From an uncultured Dysgonomonas sp. (lineage in GTDB: Bacteria > Bacteroidota > Bacteroidia > Bacteroidales > Dysgonomonadaceae), in NCBI RefSeq assembly GCF_934668725.1, contig NZ_CAKUOF010000003.1, positions 291,976-355,975 of the forward strand: a stretch of 64,000 bases of DNA, given 5' to 3'. The translations under genes and the position numbers were made by a program. Of the stretch, positions 10,287 through 18,998 are shown one piece after another (position 1 is the first letter of the stretch; each line of letters begins with the position of its first letter). The notes under the pieces are model-generated. The model saw nothing but the letters and a program-made list of their open reading frames with translations, was not told where the DNA came from and searched no databases.

Positions 10287-10305
10287 TTCGAAATAGAATA
10301 TAAAA

Positions 10306-12231
10306 ATGAAGAAATATATATTATTACTCGCAACAATACTCACAGCAACATTTTCAGGTTGTGATTATAACGAACGAAACTTCGATGGTTTTGAGGAGCT
10401 TTCGAGACCGCATAATGTAGCTACCTACGAATATACTTTTACTGATGCAGATATAGCAACTATTGTAAAAGCTTTAAATGCCAATAAAAATGCACAGGAT
10501 TCAGCTACTGCTAAAATTCTGAATGCAGACAAAATGTTTTCGGCCTCTGCTGAAGCCAGTACACTCATTCCATACTTTTTGACAACCAAATATTATGCAG
10601 CAGATGTCAAGTCTTCCGCAAAGGTTACTTATAAGTATAAAGAAGGGCGTAATGAGGTTGTTACCAACCTGTCTACAGCACCCTATGCCCTTACTGAAAA
10701 TGATTACAAATTAATATGGGGCGAAAATGTAGTGACATCTCTTACTCCGGCTAAATCACCAGAGAAGTCAATTCCTACCATTCTTGCCAAGAATATAACT
10801 TCACCAACTGAAGGTATGTTCAGGAATGTAGAATATTATTATTCAAAAGAAGAGCCAGTTAGCTCTACTGTAGAAAACGAAATTATTGAAGAAGACTTCG
10901 AAGCTTATCCTGCCGGATCAGGAGTATTGGTTGCCATAGACGGATGGATTAACAAGGATTTGAAAGGTAATATAGGCTGGCAAAACCGGGTTTACTCTAA
11001 TAACAAGTATGCTCAAGTTTCATCTTATAACAGCAAAGCCGTAAATGATGTGAGATTGATTACTAAAGTTATTGATTTAACAAAGACCACCAATCCTAAA
11101 TTTACATTCGATATTGTGGTCGGAAATTTCACGGCTAACTGTTTATCAATCGAGATATCAGAAAATTTTGACGGAAAAGAAGCCAATATTACAACCGCAA
11201 CATGGAAAGATGTTACTTCCAGCTTTACAATACCTCAGCCAGCGAGTGGATACAGCACATGGGCTAGCGCAGGTATATTGGATCTAAAAGCATATAAAGG
11301 CAAGAGAATCTATATTTCATTCAAATACTCGGGAGATGACACTTCTACTCCTAAGAAAACCACAACTTATCAGATTGATAATGTAAAGGCATACGATGAA
11401 ATCATAGGTCAAGATGTAAAACATAAAGAGCTTCAATATGCTGCATACGAATACAAAGCTTCTAAATGGCAGCTTGCATCTTCTGTTATATCTCTTCAAC
11501 CTGCCGATTACGATGCAATGGGTCTTAAGTTCTTAACTACAGCTCAAGCTCCTAATTACCTGCCTGCATACCTGAAGCTTAAATTCCCTTTTGCACAAGC
11601 GGGAGAAAGCAGAACAATCGTATATAAAACATCTGCTACAGCTTGCTATGCCGATGAATATGTATATACTGACGGTAAATGGGCAGCCAACACTTTCATT
11701 GTGGATAAAACAGACCAATTTGTATTCTCAAATAAAGGATGGGTATTTGATCCGACTTTACGCGTAATAATGCAAAAAGGAAAAGCCGATACAGATGGCT
11801 ACATGATGATTGTGAATTATGTGAAAGCTCATCAGGCAATAGATAACCCTGCTTTAATAAATAGTTATGGAGACTCGGAGTACTATTATGGTTTTAGTGC
11901 CAATTATGGTAATGTAAGCTATCGGGACAAAGACAGATCTCTTGATACTACATATCCAAAATCGGGAACTATTGCAGAGAAAGCTGCATTTATGGATCAA
12001 CGAACTATAGAAGCGATAAAGTTATTTTTAACGATGAAATATCCGGATGCACAACCTCAGGTAAATGGTATTGACCAAATGGCTGAAGTTACTGTATTAA
12101 TTTATTCCAACCCTGTAAGCAACAACACCAATGAAAACTGGACGTATACAATGCAGTGTGTTGGCAATAAAGAATGGAAATATATACAACGAGTGTCTGA
12201 ATACGGCACAACAGAAAAAGCCGGAGAATAA
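10306..12231 (+). CDS. Surface lipoprotein with choice-of-anchor-J-like domain, partner of the TonB receptor
   Basis: This 641-residue lipoprotein has a short signal and lipobox (ATFSGC, Cys19). The middle part (about residues 195-355) contains EEDFEAYPAGSG, then IDGWINKDLKGNIGWQ and later YISFKYSGDD with QIDNVKAYD. That is the jelly-roll pattern of choice-of-anchor J or DUF5017-type modules found in Bacteroidota surface lipoproteins. The C-terminal third is Tyr- and Trp-rich. It follows the TonB receptor gene by 19 nt and the transcript ends at a strong hairpin. A role as the substrate-capturing lid of that receptor is inference from position only. Confidence 0.8.
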   Translation: MKKYILLLATILTATFSGCDYNERNFDGFEELSRPHNVATYEYTFTDADIATIVKALNANKNAQDSATAKILNADKMFSASAEASTLIPYFLTTKYYAADVKSSAKVTYKYKEGRNEVVTNLSTAPYALTENDYKLIWGENVVTSLTPAKSPEKSIPTILAKNITSPTEGMFRNVEYYYSKEEPVSSTVENEIIEEDFEAYPAGSGVLVAIDGWINKDLKGNIGWQNRVYSNNKYAQVSSYNSKAVNDVRLITKVIDLTKTTNPKFTFDIVVGNFTANCLSIEISENFDGKEANITTATWKDVTSSFTIPQPASGYSTWASAGILDLKAYKGKRIYISFKYSGDDTSTPKKTTTYQIDNVKAYDEIIGQDVKHKELQYAAYEYKASKWQLASSVISLQPADYDAMGLKFLTTAQAPNYLPAYLKLKFPFAQAGESRTIVYKTSATACYADEYVYTDGKWAANTFIVDKTDQFVFSNKGWVFDPTLRVIMQKGKADTDGYMMIVNYVKAHQAIDNPALINSYGDSEYYYGFSANYGNVSYRDKDRSLDTTYPKSGTIAEKAAFMDQRTIEAIKLFLTMKYPDAQPQVNGIDQMAEVTVLIYSNPVSNNTNENWTYTMQCVGNKEWKYIQRVSEYGTTEKAGE

Positions 12232-12254
12232 AATACTACTCCAAACTATATAAT

Positions 12255-12293
12255 AAAGAGCTTACCCTAGTAGGGTAGGCTCTTTTGTTTTTC
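12255..12293 (+). terminator. Rho-independent terminator of the TonB receptor operon
   Basis: AAAGAGC at 12255-12261 pairs with GCTCTTT, and TTACCCTA pairs with TAGGGTAG inside it. The hairpin is followed by TTTTGTTTTTC. Confidence 0.85.
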
Positions 12294-12355
12294 ATATTTT
12301 ATTCGTTATACATCAAGAAAATTATATTCCTTTGTAAATTCAATTTGCAGAATCG

Positions 12356-12420
12356 TTTACTGCTTTGACAAGCAAAACAGTAATAGTCTGGTACAACAGT
12401 TAAATATATTCTTTTTACTT
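12356..12420 (+). repeat. Dispersed intergenic element, copy A
   Basis: The 31-nt head (12356-12386) reads TTTACTGCTTTGACAAGCAA and then AACAGTAATAG. A shorter tail ends in CTTTTTACTT. Copy A lies 10 nt before the start of the TrmH-family gene, in the same orientation. It is related to copies B-E; its tail is 11 nt shorter than in C, D and E. Confidence 0.7.
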
Positions 12421-12430
12421 TTCATCAAGC

Positions 12431-13222
12431 ATGGAACGAATTAGCAGTCTACAAAATAGTCGTATAAAAAACATTGTAAAATTAAGTAAGGCTAAAGAAC
12501 GAAAAGCCCAGAACCTTTTCATACTCGAAGGAGCCAGAGAACTTATGCTTGCTTTATCCGCAGGATATATTGTTGATTCCGTTTTTATATGCCCTGAGCT
12601 TTTTGAAAAAACAGACTATCCGAGAGTACTCGATACTGTAGCAGGAAATCTTCAATATGAAGTATCACAACAAGTTTTCGAGAAAATAGCCTACCGCGAA
12701 GGATCAGATGGTTTAATAACTCTGGCAAAACCCAAGTCACATACATTAGATGATCTTAGACTGAATGATAATCCATTTATTATAATACTCGAAGCAGTGG
12801 AAAAACCCGGAAATCTGGGAGCGATACTTAGAAGTGCGGATGCCGCGCAAGTAGATGCCGTCATCATTTGTGACCCGTTGACAGATATTTACAACCCGAA
12901 TGCAATCAGATCGAGTGTCGGATGTATATTTACTGTACCCACTGCTGTTTGCTCTTCGGAAGAGGCCAGAATGTGGCTGAAAAAAAATAAGATTAAATCT
13001 TATGCTGCCGAATTGAAAGCTTCAAATTGGTACCATGAGGAAGATTATACGCAACCCTCGGCTATTATTATGGGAACCGAAGCTGATGGGCTAACGTCAT
13101 TCTGGCTGGATAATGCAGACCGTAGAATAAAAATACCGATGAGAGGCAAAATAGACTCATTGAACGTATCGGTATCAACTGCTATAATTACATTCGAAGC
13201 AATGAGACAAAGAGGTTTCTAG
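12431..13222 (+). CDS. TrmH/SpoU-family RNA 2'-O-methyltransferase
   Basis: This 263-residue SPOUT enzyme is predicted to methylate a ribose 2'-OH in rRNA or tRNA with S-adenosylmethionine. The N-terminal substrate-binding domain (about 1-95) resembles L30e/SpoU_sub_bind. The catalytic domain carries motif 1 (EKPGNLGAILRSAD, about 124-137), motif 2 (NPNAIRSSVGCIFTVP, about 155-170) and motif 3 (IIMGTEADGL, then KIPMRGKIDSLNVSVSTAI). The exact target position cannot be read from the sequence. The gene is single and converges on secG. Copy A of the dispersed element sits directly before its start, replacing any Shine-Dalgarno. Confidence 0.92.
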   Translation: MERISSLQNSRIKNIVKLSKAKERKAQNLFILEGARELMLALSAGYIVDSVFICPELFEKTDYPRVLDTVAGNLQYEVSQQVFEKIAYREGSDGLITLAKPKSHTLDDLRLNDNPFIIILEAVEKPGNLGAILRSADAAQVDAVIICDPLTDIYNPNAIRSSVGCIFTVPTAVCSSEEARMWLKKNKIKSYAAELKASNWYHEEDYTQPSAIIMGTEADGLTSFWLDNADRRIKIPMRGKIDSLNVSVSTAIITFEAMRQRGF

Positions 13223-13278
13223 TCTATTTTAAAGTAGACAATCGACAATAATAATAGGATATTTTTACGGAAAGCAAA

Positions 13279-13320
13279 AAAGAGGAAAGCGACATTTACG
13301 AAGCTTTCCTCTTTATATTT
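13279..13320. terminator. Bidirectional terminator between trmH-like gene and secG
   Basis: AAAGAGGAAAGC at 13279-13290 pairs with GCTTTCCTCTTT at 13303-13314. The left flank is A-rich and the right flank T-rich, so it serves both converging genes. Confidence 0.85.
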
Positions 13321-13340
13321 TTAGAATCCTGATTACTTAA

Positions 13341-13703
13341 TTAATTAGCTGGTTCAGGAGTTGTAGATTCTGGTGATTGAGGTAATTGTGGTACAGCAGT
13401 TGGCTGTGGCGATTGCATATCCGGAGCCTCAGTATTATCAACCGGAGCAGTTAATTGTAGAGGTTGTCTGTCTTGTGCATTACTTGTTATTACTTTGGTG
13501 CTAAGCATACTTAGAACGATAACAGTTCCAGCCAAAACCCATGTTGTTTTTTCCAAAACATCAGCTGTTTTAGGAGCACCCATAAATTGGTTAGATGAAG
13601 AGAAGTTTGAAGATAAACCTCCACCTTTTGATTTCTGAACTAAAACAACCAAGACCAAAACAATAGACACTATAATGGTCAAAATAGAAAGAACAATTTC
13701 CAT
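13341..13703 (-). CDS. secG: Preprotein translocase subunit SecG
   Basis: The 120-residue SecG subunit supports the SecYEG channel. Residues 1-25 form the first membrane helix (LSILTIIVSIVLVLVVLVQ). The conserved loop QKSKGGGLSSNF follows, then the GAPKTADVLEKTTW segment, and a second helix (VLAGTVIVLSMLS). The tail of about 45 residues is rich in Pro, Gln and Glu and is probably disordered; such extensions are usual in Bacteroidales SecG. It is the last gene of the sigma-54 activator/lptE/TPR/secG operon, 9 nt after the TPR gene. Confidence 0.95.
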   Translation of the reverse strand: MEIVLSILTIIVSIVLVLVVLVQKSKGGGLSSNFSSSNQFMGAPKTADVLEKTTWVLAGTVIVLSMLSTKVITSNAQDRQPLQLTAPVDNTEAPDMQSPQPTAVPQLPQSPESTTPEPAN

Positions 13704-13712
13704 ATCTTTTAT

Positions 13713-14606
13713 TTATTTTTTATTCGAATTTTTTATTACTTTCTCCAAGAATGATAATTGGTCTGCAAAGTAAATATTTTTTTCGGGATAATTCAAGCTC
13801 AAACGCTTAATAATTTCATATGCGCGATTATATTTCTTTTGTTTAATATATATATTAGCAAGAGTTTGCGTAAAAAAGAAGTCATCGTCTAATTCTTGTT
13901 CTGTTTCTTCTTGCAAAGGAGTATCATCACCGTCATATAAATTTTCCTGAACCGATGGATCAAAGGTTATTCGTAAGTTTTCTTTATCCTGAGCTTTTGT
14001 TATAAAGTTATCAATAATACTTTGATGCTTTAGCTGAACCGGTTCCCCAATCGGCTCCACTCCGTCTCCGGCTTCCAATTCATTTTCGACCTCTACTGAA
14101 ATAACCTCTTGGGAATCTCCATAATGTATATTGATGTCTTCTATCGAAAATGAAGGAATACTATCTACATTCACTTTGGAGTCAGAATCCGTATTTTCCG
14201 ATGATTCGAGATAAGAAAAGTAATCTAAGGATGCCATGCTGGAATTTACAATCGCATGCTCCAACTCACGTTGCATATCAGTATTATCTAGTGTTTCAAA
14301 GAAAGCACTGATAAGTGCCTCTGTCCTACTCTCGGGCAAGCTATGCCCCGACTGTTTTTGAAACTCTTTATACTCCGCACTCATTACGTAATAGAACAAC
14401 GCCTTTCTGTCCATAATGAAAGGAGCCAATCTACTGAGTTCCGATTGAAAGTTATCAGACTCATTAATGTATAAGCACTTAATATAGGTATATAGTCCGG
14501 CTTGAAAAAATGGATATTTCTTTGTAAGAAGTTGCAACTTAAGGAGCATCGATGCATCCGGCTCCTTTTTCAACTCAACCAATTCGTAAAAATCCTTTAT
14601 ATTCAT
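13713..14606 (-). CDS. TPR-like protein of unknown function in the lptE-secG operon
   Basis: This 297-residue protein has no signal peptide or membrane helix and is probably cytoplasmic. The N-terminal half (MNIKDFYELVELKKEPDASM) is helical. The centre (about 150-235) is acidic and low in complexity, with many Glu and Asp. The C-terminal segment FFTQTLANIYIKQKKYNRAY-EIIKRLSLNYPEKN is a clear tetratricopeptide repeat. It sits between lptE and secG, an order I recall from other Bacteroidales genomes. A role in envelope biogenesis or protein export is inferred from context only. Confidence 0.8.
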   Translation of the reverse strand: MNIKDFYELVELKKEPDASMLLKLQLLTKKYPFFQAGLYTYIKCLYINESDNFQSELSRLAPFIMDRKALFYYVMSAEYKEFQKQSGHSLPESRTEALISAFFETLDNTDMQRELEHAIVNSSMASLDYFSYLESSENTDSDSKVNVDSIPSFSIEDINIHYGDSQEVISVEVENELEAGDGVEPIGEPVQLKHQSIIDNFITKAQDKENLRITFDPSVQENLYDGDDTPLQEETEQELDDDFFFTQTLANIYIKQKKYNRAYEIIKRLSLNYPEKNIYFADQLSFLEKVIKNSNKK

Positions 14607-14633
14607 AGCCTATTCTTATTTCAGGTTCTATAA

Positions 14634-15140
14634 TTACCAATTTGCCATTGTAGCATTAAATATCTGGTCTACAATTTCCTTATTCAATTCTTCAACCAAC
14701 TGAGCCTGTATATTATCTAATATCTCGTTACTGTTGAAATTCTGATATGCCGAGAATGTTTCTTCTTTATCTTCTTGCGGGTTTACGTTATTACGAAAAC
14801 GCATCCGCACCGTCATCGTCAAGCGTGTTTGTGAGGCAAACTGCCCTTCCTGCACAGCTAAAGCCATAAGGTCATAACCTATGATTTCTCCTTCTATTTC
14901 CAAATCTGCCCGACCGTTATTAACTAATTGCAATTTTGTATTCCGAAGAAACACATCCCTCATATGCTCACTAAACATCTGGGACAATGGAGGATAAACC
15001 AGCCTTGCCTGATTCTGGAAGTCCTTAATCTGAATTGTTTTTACTTTACTATAATCTATCGAGGCTCCATTAAATTGATACGATATACGACACGACACAA
15101 CAATAAGTAATATAACTAAACAAGAAATCAGTTTTCTCAT
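14634..15140 (-). CDS. lptE: LptE-like LPS-assembly lipoprotein
   Basis: This 168-residue lipoprotein has the lipobox ILLIVVSC (Cys17). The fold pattern matches Bacteroidota LptE: YQFNGASIDYSKVKTIQIKD near the N-terminus, the central FLRNTKLQLVNNGRADLEIE, then EGEIIGYDL and a C-terminal amphipathic helix. LptE plugs the LptD barrel and helps to insert lipopolysaccharide or lipooligosaccharide in the outer membrane. Its start overlaps the stop of the sigma-54 activator gene by 4 nt, which implies translational coupling. The match is by overall pattern, because LptE sequences diverge strongly. Confidence 0.85.
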   Translation of the reverse strand: MRKLISCLVILLIVVSCRISYQFNGASIDYSKVKTIQIKDFQNQARLVYPPLSQMFSEHMRDVFLRNTKLQLVNNGRADLEIEGEIIGYDLMALAVQEGQFASQTRLTMTVRMRFRNNVNPQEDKEETFSAYQNFNSNEILDNIQAQLVEELNKEIVDQIFNATMANW

Positions 15141-16411
15141 AAATTCTCTAAATTGTATTCTTTGATTTTTCGATATAATGTGCGTTCTGATATTTTAAGA
15201 TCTTGGGCTGCATATTTACGTTTGCCGCTATGTCGTTCCAAAGCTTTCTTGATCATATCTTTTTCTACATCCTGAAGTGATACTGCCTCTTCCTCATAAT
15301 CATTCGAATCTATATCTTCGGCATCCTTAGATATTGGAAGAGATGACACTGAAGGGGCTTCATTGTATTTGACCGGAACAGTTATATTTGTATTCGTATC
15401 TTTATCAATTACCGTAAATGCAGATGATGCAGGGATCACGGAATCACTCTTTAAATGCGGAGCCTCCTTACCTGCAATTAAATCATGTACGACCTTTTTC
15501 AAATCGTTCATGTCCTTTCTCATATCAAAAAGTACCTGATAAAGAATCTCTCTTTCAGTATTAAATAACTTCTGATCGGTCGCCCCTGCATTAATTGTCC
15601 CTATCGGAACTATACCAACTTCATTTGCCGGTAAATACAACTTCAATATATCGGAGCTAATCTCTCTTACTTGTTCAATAATAGAAATTTGCTCTGTGAT
15701 ATTTTTCAATTGCCGAATATTTCCCGGCCATCTGTAATTTTTGAGTGTTTCTCGTGCATCATTGGTTAATGCAATAGCAGGCATTTGATATTTTTCGGCA
15801 CATTCGCTTGCAAATTTTCGAAATAATAAGGGAATATCATCTTTACGCTCACGCAATGCAGGTACACGGATAGGCACTGTATTTAACCTATAATACAAAT
15901 CTTCACGAAAACGTCCGTTTGCTGTAGCCGTTACCATGTCCAGATTAGTTGCAGCAACTACTCTGACATCGGTTTTTTCGACTTTCGAAGAACCTACTTT
16001 CATATATTCACCACTCTCTAAAACACGCAATAAACGTGCTTGTGTCGACAAAGGTAACTCCCCTACTTCATCCAGAAAGAGTGTTCCGCCGTTGGCAACT
16101 TCAAAATATCCTTTGCGTTCTCCCGTAGCTCCGGTAAAAGACCCTTTTTCGTGCCCGAAAAGCTCCGAATCGATAGTTCCTTCGGGAATTGATCCACAGT
16201 TTACAGCAATATAGGTACCATGTTTACGACGACTGAATTGGTGGATTATCTGAGGAAAACTTTCTTTTCCCACCCCACTTTCTCCTGTTACAAGTACAGA
16301 CATATCTGTTGGAGCCACTTGCAAGGCTATATCAATAGCCCGGTTGAGATCGGGGCTATTTCCTATAATACCAAATCGTTGCTTTACTTGTTGTATATCG
16401 GGTTTTGCCAT
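15137..16411 (-). CDS. Sigma-54-dependent transcriptional activator (AAA+ and Fis HTH, no receiver domain)
   Basis: This 424-residue activator begins directly with its AAA+ domain and lacks an N-terminal receiver or sensor domain. Visible elements are Walker A (GESGVGKE), the sigma-54 contact loop written GSFTGA instead of GAFTGA, Walker B (GGTLFLDEVGEL), and sensor segments (RVVAATNLD, EDLYYRLN). A linker of about 130 residues leads to a C-terminal Fis-type HTH (KRKYAAQDLKISERTLYRKI). Because it lacks an input domain, its activity is probably set by its level or by a partner protein. It heads the lptE/TPR/secG operon, which suggests a link to envelope biogenesis. Confidence 0.93.
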   Translation of the reverse strand: MAKPDIQQVKQRFGIIGNSPDLNRAIDIALQVAPTDMSVLVTGESGVGKESFPQIIHQFSRRKHGTYIAVNCGSIPEGTIDSELFGHEKGSFTGATGERKGYFEVANGGTLFLDEVGELPLSTQARLLRVLESGEYMKVGSSKVEKTDVRVVAATNLDMVTATANGRFREDLYYRLNTVPIRVPALRERKDDIPLLFRKFASECAEKYQMPAIALTNDARETLKNYRWPGNIRQLKNITEQISIIEQVREISSDILKLYLPANEVGIVPIGTINAGATDQKLFNTEREILYQVLFDMRKDMNDLKKVVHDLIAGKEAPHLKSDSVIPASSAFTVIDKDTNTNITVPVKYNEAPSVSSLPISKDAEDIDSNDYEEEAVSLQDVEKDMIKKALERHSGKRKYAAQDLKISERTLYRKIKEYNLENL

Positions 16412-16540
16412 ATTTTCTTTCGTATAAATTGTGGTCTTTGACCTTTTTTAGTCCTTTGGTTAGTATAACAGAAACAGATCGTTATATTATTGAAATACGA
16501 CCAAGTAATATCTCGTTACTTCATATGTCAGCTATACTGA

Positions 16541-16573
16541 CAAATTTACATATTTAATTTGATCTCGAACAAA
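16541..16573 (-). promoter_or_regulatory. Promoter of the sigma-54 activator/lptE/secG operon
   Basis: Read on the minus strand there is a -33 TTTG (16573-16570), 21 nt, then a -7 box TAAATTTG (16548-16541). This fits the Bacteroidota primary-sigma consensus with slightly long spacing. Confidence 0.5.
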
Positions 16574-16611
16574 CGAACGATTAAAAAGAATTAATGTTAG
16601 CATATCGAAAT

Positions 16612-17448
16612 CTATTCCCCTTCCTTGGCAAGAGCATATGTTTTATCTTTCAGGAAATTACCAAGCTCTTCCAGATCGGTATGCTTTGCAATTTCATCAG
16701 GCATAATTGGTTTGCCAAAAACCACACGGATTGTTTTTCCTTTTTTGTTATACACCTCATGCCCCAATCTCAAACTTCTTAATCGCCAGTCAACTAAATC
16801 AAGGAAGTTGAAGAACCATGAATTCTTTCCACTGAAATACATTGGTATAACAGGAACTTTAGAACCTTTAATCAACTTTATAACCGACGGTTGCCACTCT
16901 CTATCTCGAACGATCATTTTTCCTTTATGTATTTTGGTCTTTGAGACCGCTCCGGCAGGAAAGAAACCTAGCGGGTGACCTTCTTTCAGGTGGGTAATAC
17001 ATTGCTTTACTCCATCGAGACTTGATTTACTTGCCAGCTTTCCACTCTGATAAGGATTAACGGCAATAAAGTGCATTGACATAGTATCTATCATACCCAA
17101 AATAAAGTTAACCATCATTTTATAATCGGGACGAATAGAACCTACGACATCAATAGCTGTAATACCATCAATATGACCGTATGCATGATTAGATACAGTT
17201 ATAAAAGCCTGATTGTCGAATTGCTTCAAAACATCAGCATTTTCAACTACGACATTTACACCAACATCTTTCAGGAGGTGATTGCAAAACTCAACTCCTT
17301 CGTATTGCTTGGATGCGTCATAAACCCGGTTAACCTTATTCAAACCTGTCAAATTCATTGCCAGTTTGATAAGTATATTTCCAAAACGTCCTCTGAATAT
17401 AGGATGCATGCTCCGAACTTCGTCTGCACTTATTAGTTTCTCTTTCAT
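16612..17448 (-). CDS. Lysophospholipid acyltransferase family protein (PlsC-like)
   Basis: This 278-residue enzyme belongs to the glycerol-3-phosphate/1-acylglycerol-phosphate acyltransferase superfamily. The catalytic box is SNHAYGHIDG, with five residues between His and Asp. That is the form seen in OlsB/hemolysin-like members rather than the HX4D of classic PlsC. Later blocks are FFPAGAVSK (substrate binding), VPVIPMYFSG and VVFGKPI. There is no obvious transmembrane helix; it is probably a peripheral membrane enzyme. The acceptor could be a lysophospholipid or an ornithine/serine lipid; this cannot be decided. A short palindrome sits 17 nt before the start. Confidence 0.87.
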   Translation of the reverse strand: MKEKLISADEVRSMHPIFRGRFGNILIKLAMNLTGLNKVNRVYDASKQYEGVEFCNHLLKDVGVNVVVENADVLKQFDNQAFITVSNHAYGHIDGITAIDVVGSIRPDYKMMVNFILGMIDTMSMHFIAVNPYQSGKLASKSSLDGVKQCITHLKEGHPLGFFPAGAVSKTKIHKGKMIVRDREWQPSVIKLIKGSKVPVIPMYFSGKNSWFFNFLDLVDWRLRSLRLGHEVYNKKGKTIRVVFGKPIMPDEIAKHTDLEELGNFLKDKTYALAKEGE

Positions 17449-17465
17449 CTGATCTAATTTAACCT

Positions 17466-17480
17466 AAGGCCTCAGGCCTT
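17466..17480 (-). repeat. Short 5'-leader palindrome before the plsC-like gene
   Basis: AAGGCCT-C-AGGCCTT is a perfect 7-bp inverted repeat around one base. It lies 17 nt upstream of the start and downstream of a -7-like box, so it would be transcribed as a small leader hairpin. Confidence 0.6.
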
Positions 17481-17494
17481 ATCTATTACCATGA

Positions 17495-17502
17495 CAAATA
17501 TA
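17495..17502 (-). promoter_or_regulatory. Candidate -7 box for the plsC-like gene
   Basis: On the minus strand this reads TATATTTG, a perfect TAnnTTTG. No TTTG is seen at -33, which would fall near the glmM terminator. Confidence 0.4.
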
Positions 17503-17526
17503 AATATAAATCGCGGTCCTTTCAGA

Positions 17527-17580
17527 CAGAAAAATCGACTTGCATCATTTTATAATGATACAAGCCGATTCTATTTCATC
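17527..17580 (-). terminator. Terminator of the rpe-glmM operon
   Basis: On the minus strand, AATCGGCTTGTATCATT pairs with AATGATGCAAGTCGATT with two mismatches, and is followed by TTTTTCTG. It lies 10 nt after the glmM stop. Confidence 0.8.
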
Positions 17581-17590
17581 TTTTTGAATT

Positions 17591-18976
17591 CTACTTCGTA
17601 AGCAATTTTATAATTTCAATAATCTCTGCTCCTGCTATTTCGGCATCTTCCATAGTCGAAGCTTCCGAATAGATACGGATAATAGGTTCGGTATTTGATT
17701 TTCGTAGATGTACCCATTTATCAGGAAAGTCAATTTTCACCCCATCGATATCTGTTACATCATATGACGAAAATTTCTCTTTAACCGCTTTCAATATAGC
17801 GTCTACATCTATATCGGGAGTTAACTCGATTTTTTGTTTTGCAATATAATACTCCGGATAAGTTGCGCGCAACTCACTTACGGTCTTCCTTTCGTGTGCC
17901 AAATGTGACAGAAATAGTGCAATACCTACCAAAGAGTCGCGTCCATAATGACTGGCTGGATATATGACCCCTCCATTGCCTTCGCCTCCAATTACAGCAT
18001 TGGTTGCTTTCATCTTTGTTGTCACATTCACTTCACCTACCGCAGCTGCATTATACTGCATACCATAGCGATTGGTCACATCACGTAATGCACGGCTCGA
18101 ACTTAGATTCGAAACGGTATTGCCGGGGGTATGCTTCAATACATAATCGGCAACAGCCACCAATGTATATTCTTCTCCAAACATTTCGCCTTTCTCGTCA
18201 ACAAGCGCCAAACGGTCAACATCCGGATCTACAACGATGCCGACATCCGCTTTTCCTGACTTCATCAAATCTGAAATTTCAGTCAGATTTTCGGCTAAAG
18301 GTTCGGGATTATGAGCAAAATTACCTGTAGGTTCACAGTTTAGTTCTACTATATGATTTACGCCTAATGCCTTAAGCAACTTAGGTACTACAATTCCTCC
18401 TACTGAATTTACACAATCTATTGCCACCTTAAAATTGGCAGCTTTAATAGCGGCAACATCAACCAGTTTAAGGTCAAGCACTGCTTGGATATGTGCATCT
18501 GAATAATCTTTATTTGTTACTTTTCCCAAATTATCAACATCTGCGAAAATAAATTCTTCAGCCTCTGCTATACGAAGCACCTCCGCTCCTTCTTCTGCAT
18601 TGAGAAACTCTCCGTCCTGATTCAGCAACTTCAAAGCATTCCACTGACGAGGGTTATGACTTGCTGTAAGAATAATTCCTCCGCAAGCACCTTCCATAGC
18701 AGTAGCCAATTCGGTTGTAGGCGTTGTTGCCAACCCTATATTTACAACGTCAAAACCTATTCCCATAAGAGTTCCGACTACAACCTGCTCCATCATGGCT
18801 CCGGAAATACGGGCATCACGTCCAACTACTATTTTATTACTTTTAGAAGTTGCATTTTTCTTAATAAAGGTTGCATAAGCCGAAACAAATTTAACAGCAT
18901 CAAGTGGATTGAGTCCTTCACCCGCAAGTCCACCGATAGTACCTCTGATACCTGAGATTGATTTTATTAATGCCAT
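17591..18976 (-). CDS. glmM: Phosphoglucosamine mutase
   Basis: This 461-residue alpha-D-phosphohexomutase is predicted to convert glucosamine-6-phosphate to glucosamine-1-phosphate for UDP-GlcNAc, peptidoglycan and LPS synthesis. The phosphoserine loop is LTASHNPRQWNALK (Ser106) and the metal loop is DPDVDRLALVD. The sugar-binding loop is GEGNGGVIYP, and the C-terminal phosphate-binding loop is VHLRKSNTEPIIRIY. The N-terminal MALIKSISGIRGTIGG matches the mutases of Bacteroidales annotated as GlmM; a broader phosphomannomutase activity cannot be excluded. It ends the rpe-comEC-nrnA-DUF4827-glmM operon. Confidence 0.9.
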   Translation of the reverse strand: MALIKSISGIRGTIGGLAGEGLNPLDAVKFVSAYATFIKKNATSKSNKIVVGRDARISGAMMEQVVVGTLMGIGFDVVNIGLATTPTTELATAMEGACGGIILTASHNPRQWNALKLLNQDGEFLNAEEGAEVLRIAEAEEFIFADVDNLGKVTNKDYSDAHIQAVLDLKLVDVAAIKAANFKVAIDCVNSVGGIVVPKLLKALGVNHIVELNCEPTGNFAHNPEPLAENLTEISDLMKSGKADVGIVVDPDVDRLALVDEKGEMFGEEYTLVAVADYVLKHTPGNTVSNLSSSRALRDVTNRYGMQYNAAAVGEVNVTTKMKATNAVIGGEGNGGVIYPASHYGRDSLVGIALFLSHLAHERKTVSELRATYPEYYIAKQKIELTPDIDVDAILKAVKEKFSSYDVTDIDGVKIDFPDKWVHLRKSNTEPIIRIYSEASTMEDAEIAGAEIIEIIKLLTK

Positions 18977-18998
18977 AGTATAAATACATTATAGATTA

